From Gammaproteobacteria bacterium GWF2_41_13 (GTDB taxonomy: Bacteria; Pseudomonadota; Gammaproteobacteria; UBA12402), in contig MGXI01000028.1 in assembly GCA_001801315.1 (NCBI GenBank), forward strand, positions 1 through 35,596: DNA of 35,596 nt, given 5' to 3'. The notes beneath the pieces were generated by a model, which searched no databases, was not told the origin of the DNA, and was given only the letters and a program-made list of their open reading frames with translations. The position numbers were made by a program, and so were the translations under genes. Shown one piece after another: positions 1-9,285 of this stretch. Numbering within the stretch: position 1 is the first letter of the stretch; each line of letters starts with the position of its first letter.

Positions 1-2
1 CG

Positions 3-356
3 TTATCACTATTTAAAGGCGATTTAAATGATTATGAGCGATGGTTATTTGATGTTAAAAAAGAATCACGTCATGAATCGAGTGATCCGACGAATGTGCA
101 TAAAACAACAACAATGTCCCAGTTTCCTCAACAGCCGCGTAAAGTAGATGAAAAGAGAATTCGTCAAACAGAAATCAAGCTCGATCAATTGACGTCGAAG
201 AAAGCGCTGTGTGAAGAAAAATTGGCCGATGCGTCAATTTATGCCGAAGAAAATAAAACGCAACTGGCGCATTGTGTAAGCGAATTGAAAACATTGCAGC
301 AAGAAATTGAAATGGCTGAGCAGTTGTGGATGGTATTGCATGAAAACAATGGATAG
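3..356 (+). CDS. ABC-F family ATPase (YheS/Uup type), C-terminal fragment
   Basis: This is the 3' end of a gene that begins before the window; the frame is open from base 3 to the stop at 354-356. The first residues, FKGDLNDYERWL, match the segment that follows the second ATPase domain in ABC-F proteins (the usual form is F-x-G-D-L-x-D-Y-x-x-W-L). A charged Lys/Glu-rich helical stretch then runs to the end, like the C-terminal coiled coil of YheS and Uup. ABC-F proteins are soluble ATPases that act on the ribosome, not membrane transporters. The GTG at 96 is not a real start because the frame continues upstream. The Walker and signature motifs lie outside the window, so the subfamily rests only on this tail. 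Confidence 0.72.
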   Translation, partial: LSLFKGDLNDYERWLFDVKKESRHESSDPTNVHKTTTMSQFPQQPRKVDEKRIRQTEIKLDQLTSKKALCEEKLADASIYAEENKTQLAHCVSELKTLQQEIEMAEQLWMVLHENNG

Positions 357-653
357 TCATTTTTCACAAGCGGTTAGATGTTTGTCGTGTTTGTGAAGAG
401 ATGTACAGGTCTGTTGCGCAGCGATCGAATGCAAAAATAACTCTCGTTGTGATGAGTTCATTTGCAGTTTTTTTATCACGCCTTCCGCGATTTCAAGCGA
501 CATGACCTGTTTGAATGAAAAACATCGCGATAAATAGCTAGCATCTATGTTTAATGCCATCGCAAAGGCGCGCAAAGAATATCGAGGATTTCGCTTGATG
601 CGTGCTTGTAATTCTTCTTTCAGCGCTAAAATATAAAAAGGTATTTCGCCCAT
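357..653 (-). CDS. Small helix-turn-helix protein resembling the TIGR02147 N-terminal domain
   Basis: This is a 98-residue protein on the minus strand whose stop abuts the stop of the ABC-F gene. Residues about 10-75 (NPRYSLRAFAMALNIDASYL, then a Ser-Leu-Glu-Ile-Ala helix and a leucine-rich helix) have the layout of the N-terminal DNA-binding part of TIGR02147-type proteins. The remaining tail is short, polar and His/Lys-rich. A GGGGG run about five bases before the ATG at 653 serves as ribosome binding site. The gene is transcribed away from the viperin-like gene at 801, sharing a ~147-bp intergenic region, so it could regulate that gene; this is inference. The full-length family normally carries a longer C-terminal domain, absent here. 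A stand-alone hypothetical is the alternative. Confidence 0.6.
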   Translation of the reverse strand: MGEIPFYILALKEELQARIKRNPRYSLRAFAMALNIDASYLSRCFSFKQVMSLEIAEGVIKKLQMNSSQRELFLHSIAAQQTCTSLHKHDKHLTACEK

Positions 654-800
654 TTTTCCCCCTGTTTGTATGGCGTGTCATATTATCATATTTTATGTGT
701 TGCGAAATCTGTCCACGGTTTATGTCTAAACTTTCTTGAATCTTGAGAGGTTGCACTCTAACCTGACGATCGTTTTGAAATCATTTTTGGAGATTGTGCG
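654..800. promoter_or_regulatory. Divergent promoter region between the HTH gene and the viperin-like gene
   Basis: This 147-bp gap separates two divergently transcribed genes and must hold both promoters. It is AT-rich and contains a TATTATCATATTTTAT stretch suited to a promoter. The only firm signals are the GGAG site before 801 and the GGGGG site before 653. No clear operator repeat could be assigned by eye. Confidence 0.35.
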
Positions 801-1721
801 ATGAATAATGATCGATCCGATTGGCAGTTGCCGGTATTAAAAGAACTCGTGGTTAATTATTTTGTGACTGAACGATGTAATTTTAATTGTGCGATTTGTT
901 ATTCAAAGTGGCAGGATATGCATAGTGATATTTTAGAAAATCAATTCAAGTTACTTGAAGCGCTATATGAGTTTTTAAAGCCATCGACAGAAAGCAATCC
1001 TTGTACGCAATACTTTCGTTGGAATACGGTGCGTATTAATTTCAGTGGTGGAGAACCCTTTTTAGTAAAACAGATTGATCAGTTAATTCATTATGCTCGC
1101 AAATTGGGCTTTAGAACCTCTGTGACGACGAATGGCTCTTTACTGTATCGTGATATGATTCAAAAAATTGCGCCTGATTTAGCATGGATTGGTTTTAGTG
1201 TCGATGCTTGTAATGTCGAGGCTAGTCGCCAGATGGGGCGGGCAGATAAACGAGGATACACCGTGTCACTTGACGATATTAAAGAAAAGGTTGATGAGAT
1301 GCGCGCCATTAACCCACAAATTAAATTGAAAATAAATACAACTGTTAGTGTTTATAATCTTGACCAGGATTTTTCTACATTGATAAATATATTGCACCCA
1401 GATAAATGGACAGTAGTACAAGCATTGCCGATTATTAATAAAACGATCAGTGTATCGGACACGCAGTTTTCAACTTTTGTGGATCGACATCAGTGTTATC
1501 GGCCGATTGCTGAAACGATCGATGATTTTACGGAATCATTTTTTCTGGTAACCCCAGAGGGGCGATTTTTTTCTAATGGTGAAGCCCTTCAAACAGGATA
1601 TTATCGCTATAGTGAAAAAATTAATCAAGTTGGTGCGAAACAAGCATTCAGCGAAGTGAATTTTAATAGGGAACGATTTTTAGCACGCTATCAGAAGAAT
1701 CAACCATTCTTGTATTTGTGA
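801..1721 (+). CDS. Viperin-like radical SAM protein (candidate ddhNTP synthase)
   Basis: This 306-residue protein has the radical SAM cluster motif Cys26-x3-Cys30-x2-Cys33 and the SAM-binding motif NFSGGEP at residues 80-86. Beyond the core it follows viperin in order: VNY-x-x-T before the cluster, NGSL at 111-114, S-x-D followed by GR at 133-147, KIN at 177-179, then HPDKWTVVQALPI at 199-211 (viperin has a P-x-R-W-K-V-F-Q-C-L block), then F-x-x-F-x-x-RH and a C-terminal FL-x-RY segment. Viperins turn CTP (or GTP/UTP in bacteria) into 3'-deoxy-3',4'-didehydro nucleotides that stop viral polymerases. The His usually found three residues after VN is Phe here, so substrate or activity may differ. 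GGAG lies about eight bases before the ATG. No nucleotide kinase gene is adjacent. A peptide-modifying radical SAM enzyme is a less likely alternative. Confidence 0.72.
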   Translation: MNNDRSDWQLPVLKELVVNYFVTERCNFNCAICYSKWQDMHSDILENQFKLLEALYEFLKPSTESNPCTQYFRWNTVRINFSGGEPFLVKQIDQLIHYARKLGFRTSVTTNGSLLYRDMIQKIAPDLAWIGFSVDACNVEASRQMGRADKRGYTVSLDDIKEKVDEMRAINPQIKLKINTTVSVYNLDQDFSTLINILHPDKWTVVQALPIINKTISVSDTQFSTFVDRHQCYRPIAETIDDFTESFFLVTPEGRFFSNGEALQTGYYRYSEKINQVGAKQAFSEVNFNRERFLARYQKNQPFLYL

Positions 1722-1860
1722 CTTGTCTTCCATTATCCCGAATTCAGGTCATATATTAAACCCCAAAATTTTTATTTTAAAAACGTTAAAATATGGCAAA
1801 ATGCGCATACATTTTTTGATGAATGTTGATCCTGTCAAGTTATTGAATAGCTAAAAATCG

Positions 1861-3090
1861 ATGAAACCGTTAATTAATTTATCTTTGTTGCGTCGTAACC
1901 CTAAATTTCGGCTACTGTATATGGGCCGATTCATCTCGTTTATGGGCACGATGGTGGCAAGTGTTGCCTTACCGTATCAAATTTATCACCTCACGCAATC
2001 GACGATGATGGTTGGTTTGTTGAGCTTATTTCAATTATTGCCTTTATTGTTTACAGCCTTATTGGGTGGTGTATTTGCCGATCGTTATCACCGCCGTGCT
2101 TTATTGGTGATTGCGGAGGTGTCATTATCATGCGGCAGTTTATTATTAGCCGGAAATGCCTTGTTAGCAACGCCCCGTATTTGGGTTCTTTTTGTTGTTG
2201 CTCCTTTAATGTCGGCTTTTAATGGATTTCATCGGCCGGCTTTTAATAGTGTAGTGCAGCAATTGGTGGCCAAAAAAGATTATGCTGAGGTGGGCCCGCT
2301 CAATACCTTCACGTTTAGTTTGTGCGCCATCGCGGGTCCTGCGATAGGGGGATTACTGATTGCTCATTTGAGTGTTGTAGCCACATTTTTGGTGGATAGC
2401 GCCAGTTTCATGGCATCGCTTTCAGCTATTTTATTGATTGGTGATATGCCGCGATTGAAGGAAAGGCGAGATGAATCCACCTGGTCAGCGCTTCGAGAAG
2501 GATTTCGTTATGCTTTTTCTCGGCAAGAATTGTTGGGTACTTATGCGGTTGATTTTTTAGCGATGGTGTTTGGAATGCCGATGGCGTTATTTCCAGCGAT
2601 GGCAGAAAGTTATGGTGGGGTGAAAACGTTGGGTATGTTGTATTCTGCACCGGCGGTTGGCGCATTAGTGATTTCATTGTTGAGTGGCTGGACTTTGCAT
2701 GTTAAACGTCATGGCGCCGCAGTGGCCATTGCGGCGAGTTGTTGGGGTATTGCTATTGTTTTATTTGGTGTTTTTAGAGCGCATCTGTGGATTGCTTTAA
2801 CTTTTTTGGCTTTTGCCGGTGGATTTGATGCGATCAGTGGTATATTTAGAAACATTATGTGGAATGAATCCGTTTCTCATGAGTTTCGGGGTCGTTTAGC
2901 GGGTATTGAAATGCTGAGTTATTTAAGTGGTCCGAAATTGGGTGATACAGAAGCGGGTTTGGTTGCCGGGATTTTTGGTGTTTCTGCATCAATTATTTCA
3001 GGTGGTGTTTTGTGTGTGCTCGCAGTTGCAGCCAGCTGTTATTTTTTGCCGAAGTTTTGGCGATATCGTTCCTTAGAAAGCACTAAATAG
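1861..3090 (+). CDS. Major facilitator superfamily exporter (EntS-like, MFS_3)
   Basis: This is a 409-residue inner membrane protein with about twelve hydrophobic segments. It opens with NPKFRLLYMGRFISFMGTMV, the typical start of MFS_3/EntS-type exporters, followed by the loop 2-3 motif GGVFADRYHRR near residues 64-74 (family pattern G-x-x-x-D-R-x-x-R-R). Relatives export siderophores, drugs or other small molecules by proton antiport; the substrate cannot be read from sequence. The ATG at 1861 has no obvious ribosome binding site, so the exact start is less certain. The gene lies 139 bp after the viperin-like gene and 23 bp before queA on the same strand, so it may be cotranscribed with queA. 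Confidence 0.85.
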   Translation: MKPLINLSLLRRNPKFRLLYMGRFISFMGTMVASVALPYQIYHLTQSTMMVGLLSLFQLLPLLFTALLGGVFADRYHRRALLVIAEVSLSCGSLLLAGNALLATPRIWVLFVVAPLMSAFNGFHRPAFNSVVQQLVAKKDYAEVGPLNTFTFSLCAIAGPAIGGLLIAHLSVVATFLVDSASFMASLSAILLIGDMPRLKERRDESTWSALREGFRYAFSRQELLGTYAVDFLAMVFGMPMALFPAMAESYGGVKTLGMLYSAPAVGALVISLLSGWTLHVKRHGAAVAIAASCWGIAIVLFGVFRAHLWIALTFLAFAGGFDAISGIFRNIMWNESVSHEFRGRLAGIEMLSYLSGPKLGDTEAGLVAGIFGVSASIISGGVLCVLAVAASCYFLPKFWRYRSLESTK

Positions 3091-3113
3091 TTACATTTTA
3101 TTTTGAGCTGATT

Positions 3114-4136
3114 ATGATTCCTTTATCTGATTTTAATTATGATTTACCTGATGAATTGATTGCGCAATATCCTACTGCAAAACGTAGTGCGAGTCGTTTG
3201 TTAGATCTAAATCGAGAAACGGGGCACTTTGTGCATCGTCATTTTTATGATTTACCCGATTTGCTTTCTTCAGGTGATTTGTTGGTTTTTAATAATAGCC
3301 GTGTTATTCCCGCGCGTTTATACGGGCAAAAAGAAACCGGTGGGAAAGTTGAAATTTTAATCGAGCGGATTTTAGATGAACAGCGTGTGCTTGCACAGAT
3401 AAGATCGAGCCATGCCCCTAAACCGCATTCGATTTTAATATTAACGCCAGAGGTTCGTCTTGAAGTATTAGGTCGGCAAGATGATCTTTTTGAATTGCGG
3501 TTTTTAATGGATGAGCCGATTATAGATTTACTCGAAAAAATAGGGCAGATTCCGTTGCCGCCGTATATTGATCGCATACCAGAACATTTAGATCAAGCAC
3601 GATATCAAACCGTTTATGCGAAAGATAACGGGTCAGTGGCTGCACCAACAGCGGGATTACATTTTGATGAATCTTTATTAAGCGCGCTTAAAAACAAAGG
3701 GATTCGAATGACTGAAGTGACTTTGCATGTTGGCGCAGGGACTTTTCAGCCGATCAAAGTGGATGATATAACACAGCATAAAATTCATGCGGAATGGATT
3801 ACCGTTAACGAAACGGCTTGCGAAGCGATTCGCCAAACAAAACAAGCCAATAAAAGGGTAATTGCGGTAGGGACGACGACGGTGCGTAGTTTAGAAACAG
3901 CGGCATTATCTGGCCAATTACAACCTTATTGGGGTGATACAAAATTGTTTATTTACCCGCCGTTTTCTTTTAAAGTGGTCGATGCCATCATCACGAATTT
4001 TCATTTACCCCAATCGACGCTTTTAATGTTAATCAGCACTTTTGCTGGGCGAGACAATGTATTACGTGCCTATTATAGTGCCATTGAAGAAAGGTATCGA
4101 TTTTTTAGTTATGGTGATGCCATGTTTGTTCGATAA
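3114..4136 (+). CDS. queA: S-adenosylmethionine:tRNA ribosyltransferase-isomerase QueA
   Basis: QueA moves the ribosyl part of SAM to preQ1-modified tRNA to form epoxyqueuosine in the wobble position of GUN anticodons, in the cytoplasm. The 340 residues match the usual length. The start DFNYDLPDELIAQ and later segments AAPTAGLHFD, LHVGAGTF and ITNFHLPQSTL are family hallmarks, in the expected order. It lies 23 bp after the MFS gene and 133 bp before tgt, the gene for the preceding step of the same pathway. No defect is seen. Confidence 0.97.
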   Translation: MIPLSDFNYDLPDELIAQYPTAKRSASRLLDLNRETGHFVHRHFYDLPDLLSSGDLLVFNNSRVIPARLYGQKETGGKVEILIERILDEQRVLAQIRSSHAPKPHSILILTPEVRLEVLGRQDDLFELRFLMDEPIIDLLEKIGQIPLPPYIDRIPEHLDQARYQTVYAKDNGSVAAPTAGLHFDESLLSALKNKGIRMTEVTLHVGAGTFQPIKVDDITQHKIHAEWITVNETACEAIRQTKQANKRVIAVGTTTVRSLETAALSGQLQPYWGDTKLFIYPPFSFKVVDAIITNFHLPQSTLLMLISTFAGRDNVLRAYYSAIEERYRFFSYGDAMFVR

Positions 4137-4194
4137 CGGTAATTCCCGCACCAAAACAAGGTAATAGAATGTATTCTTTGCGCGATGGGGAATT

Positions 4195-4218
4195 GTCAAG
4201 GGGGAGCTCCCCCTTGAC
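4195..4218. repeat. 24-bp perfect palindrome between queA and tgt
   Basis: The arms GTCAAGGGGGAG and CTCCCCCTTGAC meet at the centre with no spacer, giving a perfect palindrome. No T-run follows, so it is not a classical terminator; a cruciform site or a protein-binding site is possible. The rest of the queA-tgt gap shows nothing else notable. Confidence 0.6.
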
Positions 4219-4266
4219 TGCAAGTGCGAATTTACGAAGCTAGAGCATAAAATCATAGAGAGATAA

Positions 4267-5393
<1,127 letters not shown>

Positions 5394-5409
5394 AAGAAAG
5401 GTTACTTGC

Positions 5410-5490
5410 CGTCATTGCGAGGAGCGCTAGCGACGAAGCAATCCAGAAAAAAGTTGGATTGCTTCGTCGCTAGCGCTCCTCGCAATGACG
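5410..5490. repeat. Family A palindromic repeat, perfect 36-bp hairpin
   Basis: The left arm at 5410-5445 (starting CGTCATTGCGAGG, ending GAAGCAATCCA) is the exact reverse complement of 5455-5490, with a 9-base loop. This is the cleanest copy of the commonest repeat here. It carries no gene and could form a very stable RNA hairpin after tgt, possibly acting as a terminator or as a mobile miniature element. Confidence 0.9.
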
Positions 5491-5505
5491 ATAATCCAAT
5501 CCTCT

Positions 5506-5534
5506 GTCATCTCGCGGGTCAAGCCGCAGGATGA
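5506..5534. repeat. Degenerate family B palindrome
   Basis: GTCATCTCGCGGGTCAAG followed by CCGCAGGATGA is an imperfect copy of the family B palindrome, whose perfect form is at 22079-22107. It sits between the family A hairpin and the nucleotidase gene. Confidence 0.7.
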
Positions 5535-5585
5535 AAAAGGCCTTAATTCCGCGGGATAATGATAGCAATTTACAGGAGAATGACC

Positions 5586-7082
5586 ATGCAACGATCCATG
5601 ATTAAACTGTTTTTCGTCTGCATTTTCAGTATTTTTTGTATCACGGCTTTTTCGCAAACCATCCAAATTGTTTATTTCAATGATTTTCATGGGCAAGTGA
5701 CGGAAGATCAAAATAACCCAGGCGTCGCTAAATTTGTTGCCGCCATGAAGCAATCAATTAGTCAAAATCCCGATACGATTGTTCTTGTGGGCGGGGATAA
5801 TTATCAAGGATCTTTGTTGTCAAACTTAACCCATGGTGCGCCTGTTTCAGAGATGATGCAGTTATTGTCAGTTCGTGCATCGGCTGTGGGTAATCATGAA
5901 TTTGATTGGGGCCAACAGTATTTTTCAGGCTGGCAGACGGATGGGCATTTTACTTATCTCGCGGCGAATATTCTCAATCGATCAACCCATAAAACACCGA
6001 CGTGGGCGAAACCGTATTTGATCATCGATGACCATGGTACAAAAATCGCTGTAATCGGTTTATCAACGCTCGAAACATTAACTAAGACAAATAAAGCGAA
6101 TATTAAAAATTTGATTTTTATCAATCCCGCTAAGGCAGCGCGTTTTTGGATTCGTTATTTGAAGTCAGGCCGAGCAAAAGAGGGTGCGCCAAACATTATT
6201 ATTGCATTGACTCACATTCCTTCTGATCAAAAGGCTCAAACGAAAATAATTACGGGACACGAATTAACTGAATTGATTCAGGGGGCAAAAGGATTAAATG
6301 CCGTATTGAGTGCACATAGTCATCGACCTGTTGCGGGCACTGTCGACCACGTCCCAGTTTTGCAGGCGTATGCTTATGGTCGAGATATCGGTACATTGAC
6401 CATTCAGATTCGCGATACTGATCATCATGTTCTGTCGATTACGCCGGCGTTAATTCCAGTGGCTGCTGTAAAAGATCAAATCAAACCTGATTCAGATGCG
6501 ATGAAAATTGAGCAGAAATATTCAGCCGCGTTGCATGACCTAGTCAGTCAAGTGATTGGTGAGTCAAAAATTAAATTGAGTAATGCTATGCAAGATAATA
6601 TTTCCCCATTGGCGCAGTGGGTTTGTCAGATCATTCAGCAGCAAAGCCATACGCAAATGGTTTTATTTAACGCGCCTTTTTTTCGTACGGATTTAGTGGC
6701 TGGAACTATTATGCTCGGAGAATTATATAATATTATGCCATTTGATGATGTGGTGGTGACGGCCGATGTGTCAGGTCAGGATATTATCAACGCATTGGCG
6801 TTGGGCTACATAGCGCCCGGGAAACAAATGACGCAATACGCCGGCGTGACGGTGCATTACGGATTGCATCCGCATGAGATTTTATCGGTGACTTTAGATG
6901 ACGGAAAACCGCTCTTGCTGCAGCAGTATTATCGAACGGCGATTAACGATTTTATGTTGAATGGTGGTGATCGTTATGATTTCTCACAGGCTAAAAATAT
7001 TGATCACACGGGGTTGAATATTCGAGATTTGGTGATTCAGCACATTCGAGCGCAAAAGATTATCGAGGAAAAGGGTAACTAA
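5586..7082 (+). CDS. Periplasmic 5'-nucleotidase / 2',3'-cyclic phosphodiesterase family protein
   Basis: This is a 498-residue metallophosphoesterase of the UshA/YfkN type. A hydrophobic signal peptide spans about residues 7-23 and is likely cut near the Ser23-Gln24 region, sending it to the periplasm. The metal-binding motifs are NDFHG (32-36), GGDNYQGS (69-76), GNHEFDWG (102-109), a TH-IPSD segment and AHSHRP. The C-terminal 5'-nucleotidase domain ends in a NDFMLNGGDRYDF block, which stacks the nucleobase in relatives. Such enzymes strip phosphate from nucleotides to salvage nucleosides. The start at 5586 is chosen because CAGGAG lies seven bases upstream; ATGs at 5559 and 5580 are in frame but badly spaced. 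Its 3' end overlaps the convergent dus gene by 23 bp. Confidence 0.88.
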   Translation: MQRSMIKLFFVCIFSIFCITAFSQTIQIVYFNDFHGQVTEDQNNPGVAKFVAAMKQSISQNPDTIVLVGGDNYQGSLLSNLTHGAPVSEMMQLLSVRASAVGNHEFDWGQQYFSGWQTDGHFTYLAANILNRSTHKTPTWAKPYLIIDDHGTKIAVIGLSTLETLTKTNKANIKNLIFINPAKAARFWIRYLKSGRAKEGAPNIIIALTHIPSDQKAQTKIITGHELTELIQGAKGLNAVLSAHSHRPVAGTVDHVPVLQAYAYGRDIGTLTIQIRDTDHHVLSITPALIPVAAVKDQIKPDSDAMKIEQKYSAALHDLVSQVIGESKIKLSNAMQDNISPLAQWVCQIIQQQSHTQMVLFNAPFFRTDLVAGTIMLGELYNIMPFDDVVVTADVSGQDIINALALGYIAPGKQMTQYAGVTVHYGLHPHEILSVTLDDGKPLLLQQYYRTAINDFMLNGGDRYDFSQAKNIDHTGLNIRDLVIQHIRAQKIIEEKGN

Positions 7083-8052
7083 AATAACGTGCGCAAAGTT
7101 TTTTAAACGTCTCAAAGTGATCGCAAGCGTTTATTTCCGCACAGAACAGCATTGCTTGGTCTTCTTGCAAGCAGCGCGCGTAATCAGGCGCCAAATTGCG
7201 TGCTTGTAGAATCGCTAAAGATTCGTCGCCAAGGAAGCCAGCCAATTGCGCTACATGTTCAATGAATAATTCACCGATGGTTGGTGTTGTCGGGATTGAA
7301 AATGGTTCATGATTTATTTCTGCAATCAATTGTCGAATCAACCAAGGTTGACCGACACTCGCCCGCGCAATCATGACGCCAGCGCAACCGGTCGATAACA
7401 TTTGTTGGAGTGATGCCATATCGCTTACGTCGCCATTCCCAATGACCGGTATTTTTAGTGTATCGACAAATAATCGAATCTCATCCAAATGACAAGGCGT
7501 ATGGTAATTCTCAAACCAATATCGCCCATGTACAACCACCGCATCGGCGCCGGCATCCGACATGACCTTGGCTAACTCGCGATTAAAACCTTCTGTTTCG
7601 CCTACACGAATTTTAACTAAGAGCGGTAAACTCGTGCTTTTCCTCAGTGCGCTGATCAATTGATATAAATGAGAGAGATCATCTAACAAACGCGAACCGG
7701 TTCCTTTTCGGCGAATTTTTTTAACGGAACAACCGCAATTCAAATCGATGAGATCAGCACCATAATCAGTTGCAATCGTAGCTGCTTCGCTGAGTTCTTT
7801 CGGATTTTTTCCCGACAGCTGAAAACAAACGGGCCCTTCTTGGACATCTTTACTGGTAAAACGTTGGTGTAATATTTTGGAAGGGTGGATGAGTGTTTTA
7901 CAAGAAATCATCTCCGTATAAGAAAAAGCCGGACGACTGTGTTGCCAAATTAGACGGCGAAAAGGAGGCGAGCTAACGCCAGCCAAAGGACCTTGAATTA
8001 AATTAACAGGGAATTGGCGCTGACCAATCGATAAAGCATGAAGCGTCGTCAT
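7060..8052 (-). CDS. tRNA-dihydrouridine synthase (DusB/DusC-like)
   Basis: Dus enzymes use FMN and NADPH to reduce specific uridines in tRNA to dihydrouridine. The 330-residue sequence shows GPLAGVSSPPFRR at the barrel start, YTEMI, FQLSG, DLIDLNCGC with the presumed proton-donor Cys108, then KKIRRKGTGS, VKIRVG, VVHGR, VIGNGDV and GVMIARAS, all in Dus order. The active-site segment reads N-C-G-C-S rather than the usual N-x-G-C-P, a modest deviation. It is followed on the minus strand by no further gene, and 3 bp separate its start from the arfB stop, so arfB-dus are probably cotranscribed. The position specificity within the family is uncertain. Confidence 0.9.
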   Translation of the reverse strand: MTTLHALSIGQRQFPVNLIQGPLAGVSSPPFRRLIWQHSRPAFSYTEMISCKTLIHPSKILHQRFTSKDVQEGPVCFQLSGKNPKELSEAATIATDYGADLIDLNCGCSVKKIRRKGTGSRLLDDLSHLYQLISALRKSTSLPLLVKIRVGETEGFNRELAKVMSDAGADAVVVHGRYWFENYHTPCHLDEIRLFVDTLKIPVIGNGDVSDMASLQQMLSTGCAGVMIARASVGQPWLIRQLIAEINHEPFSIPTTPTIGELFIEHVAQLAGFLGDESLAILQARNLAPDYARCLQEDQAMLFCAEINACDHFETFKKLCARYFSYPFPR

Positions 8053-8055
8053 TGT

Positions 8056-8484
8056 TTAATCCGGTTCAACGTATCGCGCTTGGCGTCGTTGTGTTTTGTT
8101 TTTAGCTTGTTGTTTTTTTGCTGTTAATCGACGCTCGATGGAAGCTTTGGTTGGTTTTGTGTGGTGACGTTTTTTAGGGGGAAGCGCCGCGTGAGTTAAT
8201 AGTAATTGTAGGCGATCCAGTGCATCCTGTTTGTTTCGTTCTTGTGTTCGATAGCGTGTCGCTTTAATCAAAATGTCACCTTGCGTTGTTATTCTGTTTG
8301 CCAGATGATGTTGTAAACGAATTCGGAGGTCGCATGGTAATGAAACAGCGCGAATGAGATTAAAACGCAATAAAACACCGGTGGCTACTTTGTTAACATT
8401 TTGTCCGCCAGGCCCAGGCGATCGAATGAAAGAAAATTTGATTTCAGATTCGTGCAGTGTTGTATGAGGCGAAATTTTAATCAA
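8056..8484 (-). CDS. arfB: Ribosome rescue peptidyl-tRNA hydrolase ArfB (YaeJ)
   Basis: ArfB frees ribosomes stalled on broken mRNAs by hydrolysing peptidyl-tRNA. The 142-residue protein has the class I release-factor motif GPGGQNVNK, with the catalytic GGQ at about residues 26-28. It lacks the stop-codon recognition domains of a true release factor. The C terminus is strongly basic (KK-RHHTKPTKAS, then RR and KK clusters), the tail that enters the empty mRNA channel. Length matches the E. coli protein. It sits between a small membrane protein gene upstream (14 bp gap) and dus downstream (3 bp gap), suggesting a three-gene transcript. Confidence 0.92.
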   Translation of the reverse strand: MIKISPHTTLHESEIKFSFIRSPGPGGQNVNKVATGVLLRFNLIRAVSLPCDLRIRLQHHLANRITTQGDILIKATRYRTQERNKQDALDRLQLLLTHAALPPKKRHHTKPTKASIERRLTAKKQQAKNKTQRRQARYVEPD

Positions 8485-8498
8485 AGGAATTGGCCTGG

Positions 8499-9026
8499 CT
8501 ATGATTTTCGTTGTCGATATTTTAGGGCGTAGATAAAGAGGATAGCTGCAGCACCCAATAAAAAAAGCGAATAAACATAGGGTATGGTTTTTAAATGGCG
8601 CAAGGCCGTAAGCCAGAAATCACTGGATGGCATCCAATATAGAGGTAAGCATCCTATGACGGCAATGAATAGCGACCAAAAGATTAGCCAGATAAAGCGC
8701 TTTAACTCATCTATTGCCATGATGGTTGATAATTTAGTGAAGCCGACTGCAATAAATAAACAAATGGTCAGAGATAATTGGGCAACGATTTTCGAGTTTT
8801 CTTCGACATAGGCATACAATTTTAGCTCAGTTTCATAAGGCGGGATTGCAGAGGTAAGACTTAAAATTGCATTGATGACGAGCACAAAAATAGCGCCGAT
8901 AAAAACAATGTGCAGCAGTTTTTTATGCTTGAATACCGGATAACCAACGAGCCATTTCCATAAAACAAGCCAGCCGGCAATTCCCAGTAAATAAATCAGG
9001 ACGGTCATTGCATTAAACGCTGTCAT
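8499..9026 (-). CDS. Hypothetical multi-spanning membrane protein
   Basis: This is a 175-residue protein with about five hydrophobic segments, roughly at residues 7-25, 35-57, 80-100, 110-130 and 147-168, and a short basic C terminus (KYRQRKS). I do not recognise the family. The N terminus faces a GWLVLWKWLVGYPVFKHKK segment with a positively charged loop, suggesting that loop is cytoplasmic. It is the first gene of a probable minus-strand unit with arfB and dus. No catalytic or metal-binding motif is visible. Confidence 0.75.
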   Translation of the reverse strand: MTAFNAMTVLIYLLGIAGWLVLWKWLVGYPVFKHKKLLHIVFIGAIFVLVINAILSLTSAIPPYETELKLYAYVEENSKIVAQLSLTICLFIAVGFTKLSTIMAIDELKRFIWLIFWSLFIAVIGCLPLYWMPSSDFWLTALRHLKTIPYVYSLFLLGAAAILFIYALKYRQRKS

Positions 9027-9285
9027 ATCGATCGATCCATTTTTATTTAATCAGTATTATTTTTGCATTGACAGCGTCTGAATACAATCATTTTAATGCG
9101 TCTCGCAATGACAGTGTAAAAATATCGTAACGACTCAGCACGTTCGCAATTCCTCCATTTCCCTTGGTAACTTAATTTATGAGTCAACTCGAGGCTCGTT
9201 TATCGGAATAAATTTAGATTGAAATTTGGCAAGATAATGTTATGTTTATGCTTTTCCAATTCGGCGTAGCGGGAAGGGTGATATC
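9027..9285. other. Intergenic region with degenerate repeat remnants
   Basis: This divergent gap holds a degraded family A end (CTCGCAATGACAG near 9102-9114) and, at about 9126-9148, a family D-like end (TAACGACTCAGCACGTTCGC, compare the reverse complement of 16441-16460). A weak promoter-like pair, TTGAAA at 9219 and TATGTT at 9241 with 16-bp spacing, precedes the lipoprotein gene. No gene was found. Confidence 0.45.

Noticed and set aside
5410-5490. CRISPR array made of family A repeats
   Set aside because: Copies are scattered and palindromic, with no regular spacers and no cas genes nearby.
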